A stretch of DNA of 9,466 nucleotides from an uncultured Selenomonadaceae bacterium (GTDB taxonomy: Bacteria; Bacillota; Negativicutes; Selenomonadales; Selenomonadaceae). Made by a program: the position numbers and the translations under genes. Below the pieces are notes generated by a model. That model saw only the letters and a program-made list of their open reading frames with translations. It was not told where the DNA came from and did no database searches. Shown here piece after piece: positions 6,716 through 9,466 of this stretch (its first letter is position 1; each line of letters begins with the position of its first letter). The stretch lies in contig CAJOPJ010000068.1 of assembly GCA_905236325.1 (NCBI GenBank), positions 1 to 9,466 on the forward strand, read 5' to 3'.

Positions 6716-7695
6716 TCTTGTACCCAATCCTCCTCAATTTCAGGTTGTACTGAATAATTTTCGCCGTCGGTTGAGATTATCACAGTGCCATTTTTAAATG
6801 TCCAAAAAATATTTTTACTGTCGATACCGGCGGCAAGATAATTTTCTAACGGCTCAACATGTGGATGACCATAAGTATTGCCGCCGCGCTTATCAGTCGG
6901 TTCACCTGCAGAAATTAAAACAACTTCAGGCTGAACTACCGACAAAAAATTTTCAGTTGACGCAGTGTAACTGCCGTGGTGACCGGATTTTAAAATCAGA
7001 CTGCGAAGTTTTTTTGCGTCGTTATCTGCCCAAAGATTGCTTTCGACTTCTTTTTCAGCGTCGCCTGTGAACATCATTGTGAAATTTTTGTAAATCAAAC
7101 GCCCGACAACGCTTTCATTGTTTGGATCTGTTTTGCGTTCATCATTGTTGACTGCTTTAACTAAATCTGCAGTTGGATAAAGCACTTCAAATTTAACCCC
7201 GTCGCCAAAGTCCAAAACATCGCCTACATTTAAGCTTTGGTGTTTGATTGAATTATCTTTAATCAACTTCATGTAGTTCAAATAAAGCCTTGAAGTTGAA
7301 GCAATTCCATTGTCATAAACTTCGTGCACTGTGTATTTTGCGTCCTTGAGGAGTTTTTCAATTCCGCCAATGTGATCTGCGTGTGGGTGCGTCAAAATAA
7401 TTTTGTCAAAAGTCGTCACTCCGGCTTTATCAAGTTCTGCAACCAACTTTGCGCGTTCGTCACTGTCGGAAGTGTCAATTAAAATATTTTGCGTTTTAGT
7501 TTGGATTAAAAATGCGTCGCCTTGACCGACATTCAGCATTGTAATTTTTAAATTGCCGGTTACTGCGTTTCTGTTTGAAGTTGCAGTTTCGGCAGGTTTT
7601 GTTTGATTGGTGGAATTGTTTTCTGCTTGAGTTCCGCCGCAACCTGTCAAAATAAAAACTACTAACATTGCAGTCAGTAGAAAAAATTTTTTCAT
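6679..7695 (-). CDS. ComEC/Rec2-like metallo-beta-lactamase-fold lipoprotein
   Basis: This 338-residue protein has lipobox ILTGC (lipidated Cys19), a Thr/Asn/Glu-rich linker (20-47) and a metallo-beta-lactamase domain from about residue 49. It carries the ComEC C-terminal signature: MLNVGQGDAFLI (53-64), THPHADHIGG (102-111), FTGDAE (209-214) and LKSGHHGSY (235-243). The metal-binding histidines and aspartates are intact. Unlike true ComEC it has no competence membrane channel, so it is a tethered extracytoplasmic hydrolase, possibly a phosphodiesterase or nuclease; the substrate is unproven. It starts at ATG with GGAG (7704-7707) 8 nt upstream. It is the first gene of the run ending at secG and overlaps the DUF3006 gene by 37 bp (49 bp if TTG is used). 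A role in DNA uptake is possible but not shown. Confidence 0.92.
   Translation of the reverse strand: MKKFFLLTAMLVVFILTGCGGTQAENNSTNQTKPAETATSNRNAVTGNLKITMLNVGQGDAFLIQTKTQNILIDTSDSDERAKLVAELDKAGVTTFDKIILTHPHADHIGGIEKLLKDAKYTVHEVYDNGIASTSRLYLNYMKLIKDNSIKHQSLNVGDVLDFGDGVKFEVLYPTADLVKAVNNDERKTDPNNESVVGRLIYKNFTMMFTGDAEKEVESNLWADNDAKKLRSLILKSGHHGSYTASTENFLSVVQPEVVLISAGEPTDKRGGNTYGHPHVEPLENYLAAGIDSKNIFWTFKNGTVIISTDGENYSVQPEIEEDWVQEWINYKKQNSRK
6729..6735 (-). promoter_or_regulatory. Shine-Dalgarno for the DUF3006 gene, inside the upstream coding region
   Basis: GAGGAGG on the minus strand is made of Glu-Glu-Asp codons near the end of the metallo-beta-lactamase gene. It sits 1 nt from an in-frame TTG and 13 nt from the ATG, so it decides the start only partly. 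Its position implies translational coupling. Confidence 0.6.
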
Positions 7696-7783
7696 TGCTG
7701 ATTCTCCATTCCTGATTTCTAACTGCTAAAGACTATCACAAGTTTAAAATTCCTGCAAGAAATTTTGATATTTTTAATGAAAT

Positions 7784-7812
7784 AAAAAAAGCCGACGCAA
7801 CTACGCCGACTT
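7784..7812 (-). terminator. Rho-independent terminator of the dehydrogenase gene
   Basis: The minus-strand RNA AAGUCGGCG (7804-7812) pairs with CGUCGGCUU (7789-7797) around a 6-nt loop, forming 9 pairs of which two are G-U, followed by a U run (7784-7788). On the plus strand those wobbles become A/C mismatches, so it should work in one direction only. In DNA it appears as a direct repeat of GCCGAC. Confidence 0.8.
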
Positions 7813-7843
7813 AATTTTTCAATTTTTAATTTTCAATTTCAAA
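7813..7843. other. AT-rich spacer with repeated CAATTT words
   Basis: Between the dehydrogenase stop and its terminator is a nearly pure A/T stretch in which TTCAATTT-like words recur. I see no gene or regulatory site in it. Confidence 0.4.
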
Positions 7844-8803
7844 TTATTTAATTCCTGCGCCGTCAAGAGCAGAACGCACAGACTGAGCGGCTTTGTGCAT
7901 TTTTTCAAGTTCATCATCTGTAAGGTGAACTTCAAAGACGCGCATAACGCCATCAGCGCAAATCATACGCGGCATAGAAAGTGCGACATTTTCAATACCA
8001 TATTCGCCTTGAAGTACAGCTGAGCAAGGCAGAATTGTGTGTTCATCGTACAGAATGGATTTTACAAAGCGAACAGCCGCCATTGCAATGCCGGTATTTG
8101 TATAGCCTTTGCGATTGATAACATCATAAGCAACCTGAACCAATTCTTGTTCGACAGCGGCTTTATCAAGTTTTTCTGTGTGGTGGAAATATTCATCAAG
8201 TTTTTCAAGCGGAAAACCTGCACAACCGCAAGTTGACCAAGCAACAAAAGCAGCATTGCCATGTTCACCCATAACATATCCATTGATGTTTTTAGGATCT
8301 ACTTCGTACTTGTTGGCAAGAATACGGCGGAAACGATAAGTTTCAAGCATTGTACCTGTGCCGAAAATTTTGTTGCGTGGGTAGTCAAACTGTGTGCTGA
8401 CAACATAAGTTGCAACATCAAGCGGATTAGTTATTAAAATGATAATTGCGTCTTTTGTGTATTTTGAAACTTCGCTAAAAACTGAGGACATAATTTTTGC
8501 ATTTGTGCCGGCAAGTTTTAAACGATCTGGAGTTTCGCCGGGACGAATTGAAGGTCCTGCGCAAATAATAACAATATTGGCGTCTTTGCAAACGCTGTAG
8601 TCATTTGTTGCGCGGAATTTAATATTTGTACTGTAAACGCAAGCTGTAGCGTGGCTGGAATCTGTAGCTTCGCCCCAAGCTTTGTCTTGATTGAGATCAA
8701 TTAAATCAATTTCGGATGCAAGTTGAAAATCTGCAAGTTTATTAACAACAGCTGAACCGACATTTGAAGTTCCAACGACGACGATTTTTCTGCGATTGCT
8801 CAT
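7844..8803 (-). CDS. ldh: L-lactate/2-hydroxyacid dehydrogenase (LDH/MDH superfamily)
   Basis: This 319-residue NAD-dependent enzyme of LDH length probably reduces pyruvate or a related 2-oxoacid to regenerate NAD in fermentation. The Rossmann region is VVVGTSNVGSAV (8-19), then Asp36 ending the next strand (NAD ribose contact). The active-site loop is AGPSIRPGETPDR (82-94), with Arg94 as the mobile-loop arginine. NPLD lies at 126-129, the substrate-binding Arg157 in LETYRFR, and the proton-shuttling His181 in GEHGN. Three sites depart from classical LDH: Ser13 replaces the second glycine of GxGxxG, Ile86 occupies the specificity position (Gln in LDH, Arg in MDH), and Glu154 replaces the Asp that pairs with the catalytic His. 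The loop is two residues longer and EHGN..FVAWST resembles L-2-hydroxyisocaproate dehydrogenases. Substrate is therefore uncertain. ATG at 8803 is chosen because GGGAGG (8814-8819) is 10 nt upstream and the frame further upstream covers the promoter. Confidence 0.88.
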   Translation of the reverse strand: MSNRRKIVVVGTSNVGSAVVNKLADFQLASEIDLIDLNQDKAWGEATDSSHATACVYSTNIKFRATNDYSVCKDANIVIICAGPSIRPGETPDRLKLAGTNAKIMSSVFSEVSKYTKDAIIILITNPLDVATYVVSTQFDYPRNKIFGTGTMLETYRFRRILANKYEVDPKNINGYVMGEHGNAAFVAWSTCGCAGFPLEKLDEYFHHTEKLDKAAVEQELVQVAYDVINRKGYTNTGIAMAAVRFVKSILYDEHTILPCSAVLQGEYGIENVALSMPRMICADGVMRVFEVHLTDDELEKMHKAAQSVRSALDGAGIK

Positions 8804-8832
8804 TTTTTTAAATCCTCCCTTAAAATCAAAAA

Positions 8833-8845
8833 ACATTATCAATGT
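8833..8845. promoter_or_regulatory. Small inverted repeat at the predicted dehydrogenase transcription start
   Basis: ACATT-ATC-AATGT is a perfect 5-3-5 palindrome overlapping the predicted start site (about 8843). It could be an operator. It does not match the Rex consensus (TTGTGA-N6-TCACAA) that often controls ldh genes. Confidence 0.25.
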
Positions 8846-8849
8846 CGAA

Positions 8850-8878
8850 AGTTTACAACTAAATATTTTTTGCGTCAA
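8850..8878 (-). promoter_or_regulatory. Sigma-A promoter of the dehydrogenase gene
   Basis: TTGACG (8873-8878, 5 of 6 matches) is followed by a 17-bp spacer and TAAACT (8850-8855, 4 of 6). Predicted transcription from about 8843 gives a 40-nt leader before the ATG at 8803, which also excludes the longer open frame reaching 8878. Confidence 0.6.
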
Positions 8879-8923
8879 GTAATTTTTCTGATAATTTACA
8901 AATTTTGTTTAAATCATTTAAAA

Positions 8924-8980
8924 AATTTTGCAGTTGGAAAGTTTTAATTTGCCGGTTGGCAGGAAAAATAATTTTGCAGT
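8924..8980. repeat. 11-bp direct repeat in the ldh-fliG intergenic region
   Basis: AATTTTGCAGT occurs exactly at 8924-8934 and 8970-8980 (46 bp apart), with similar flanks: each copy is followed by a degenerate T/C-G-G/A-AAA stretch. A short TGCC-GGTT-GGCA inverted repeat (8950-8961) lies between. The repeats are upstream of fliG and could be regulator sites. I find no convincing sigma-A, sigma-28 or sigma-54 promoter for fliG in 8804-9023. Confidence 0.45.
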
Positions 8981-9023
8981 CGAAAAATAAATTAAATTAT
9001 TTTTTGGAAAGGAGCAATTTTTT

Positions 9024-9466
9024 ATGGCGGATATGTATGGCGAATCCAAAACCATGACTGCGCACGAAAAAGCCGCAATATTATTTATTGCATTAGGCGG
9101 CGAATATGCAGCAAAACTTTTTGAACACATGGACGACGAAGAAATTGAAAGCATTACGCTTGAAATTGCAAATAATAAACAAGTCAGTGCCGAACAGAAA
9201 GCTGAAGTTATTAGCGAATTTTATCAAATGGCAATGGCGCGCGATTATATTTCTACAGGCGGCTTGGAATATGCGCAAAATGTTTTGGAAAAAGCACTCG
9301 GCGCAGACAGGGCAATGGATATCCTCAACAGACTTACCACAAGTTTGCAGGTGCGTCCTTTCGACTTTTTACGCAAGACAGATCCTTCACAGCTTTTGAA
9401 CTTTATTCAAAATGAACATCCACAAACAATCGCGCTTGTTATGGCTTACTTAGAACCGGATCAAGC
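9024..9466 (+). CDS. fliG: Flagellar motor switch protein FliG (3' end cut by window edge)
   Basis: The frame opens at ATG with AAAGGAG (9008-9014) 9 nt upstream and stays open for 147 codons to the right edge. The N-terminal domain contains EKAAILFIALGGEYAAKLF (15-33) and MDDEEIESITLEIAN (36-50), typical of FliG. The middle domain begins with LLNFIQNEHPQTIALVMAYLEP, including the EHPQ motif (131-134). FliG sits on the cytoplasmic face of the FliF MS-ring, transmits torque from the stator and helps switch rotation direction. The torque-generating C-terminal domain lies beyond the window. The gene is divergent from the dehydrogenase gene, and fliF, its usual upstream neighbour, is not here. 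Confidence 0.97.
   Translation, partial: MADMYGESKTMTAHEKAAILFIALGGEYAAKLFEHMDDEEIESITLEIANNKQVSAEQKAEVISEFYQMAMARDYISTGGLEYAQNVLEKALGADRAMDILNRLTTSLQVRPFDFLRKTDPSQLLNFIQNEHPQTIALVMAYLEPDQ

Noticed and set aside
6443..7695. A competence (DNA uptake) locus based on the ComEC-like domain
   Set aside because: The ComEC membrane channel domain is absent and no comEA, comFA or pilus gene is present, so competence cannot be claimed.
7703..7783. Possible promoter for the envelope operon (TTGCAG with a weak TAGTCT or GATAGT -10)
   Set aside because: The -10 matches are poor and the spacing is inconsistent; a promoter is expected here, but I cannot place it with confidence.
8804..8878. N-terminal extension of the dehydrogenase to a start at 8878
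   Set aside because: The extension would overlap the -35 and -10 elements and lacks an SD; the ATG at 8803 has one and gives the normal family length.
8950..8980. Sigma-54 promoter for fliG (TTGGCAG...TTGCAG)
   Set aside because: The GG and GC elements are 16 nt apart instead of the required 10.

Overview
This is a gene-dense, AT-rich chromosomal window of ordinary bacterial character. Ten of the eleven genes I support lie on the minus strand; only fliG at the right edge is on the plus strand. Strong GGAGG-type ribosome binding sites, short intergenic gaps and low G+C suggest a Firmicute. Flagellar motor, lactate-type fermentation, AMIN-domain amidase and lipoproteins would suit an anaerobic Negativicute (Selenomonas-like) or a related clostridial lineage. 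That placement is inference; there is no rRNA or other decisive marker. At least six genes start with TTG, each with a well-placed Shine-Dalgarno sequence.

Reading along the minus strand from the right: a lactate/2-hydroxyacid dehydrogenase gene (7844-8803) has its own sigma-A-like promoter and a strand-specific terminator (7784-7812). Next comes a compact five-gene run (7695 down to 4511). It encodes a lipoprotein with a ComEC-like metallo-beta-lactamase domain, an overlapping DUF3006 protein, an exported AMIN/Amidase_3 peptidoglycan amidase, a GerMN lipoprotein and SecG, and ends at a clear terminator (4484-4505). All but DUF3006 act at or outside the membrane, so this looks like a cell-envelope operon. 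Then come an Est30-type carboxylesterase and release factor 1 (prfA), probably one transcript from a promoter near 4441-4469. A solitary branched-chain amino-acid-type ABC substrate-binding lipoprotein (1274-2455) follows with its own promoter and terminator and no adjacent permease or ATPase genes. The left edge holds a long open frame with no complete in-window ORF: a two-part HAD-superfamily protein (1-1195, cut by the edge) resembling the COG5610 group.

On the plus strand, fliG begins at 9024 and runs off the right edge, divergent from the dehydrogenase gene across a 220-bp spacer that contains an 11-bp direct repeat.

I see no mobile element, CRISPR array, tRNA, rRNA or phage gene, and nothing that amounts to a new defence or similar system. 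The most unusual points are the active-site substitutions in the dehydrogenase, the TTG start bias, the make-up of the envelope operon, a promoter that appears to share bases with a terminator upstream of the HAD gene, and fliG standing without fliF directly upstream.
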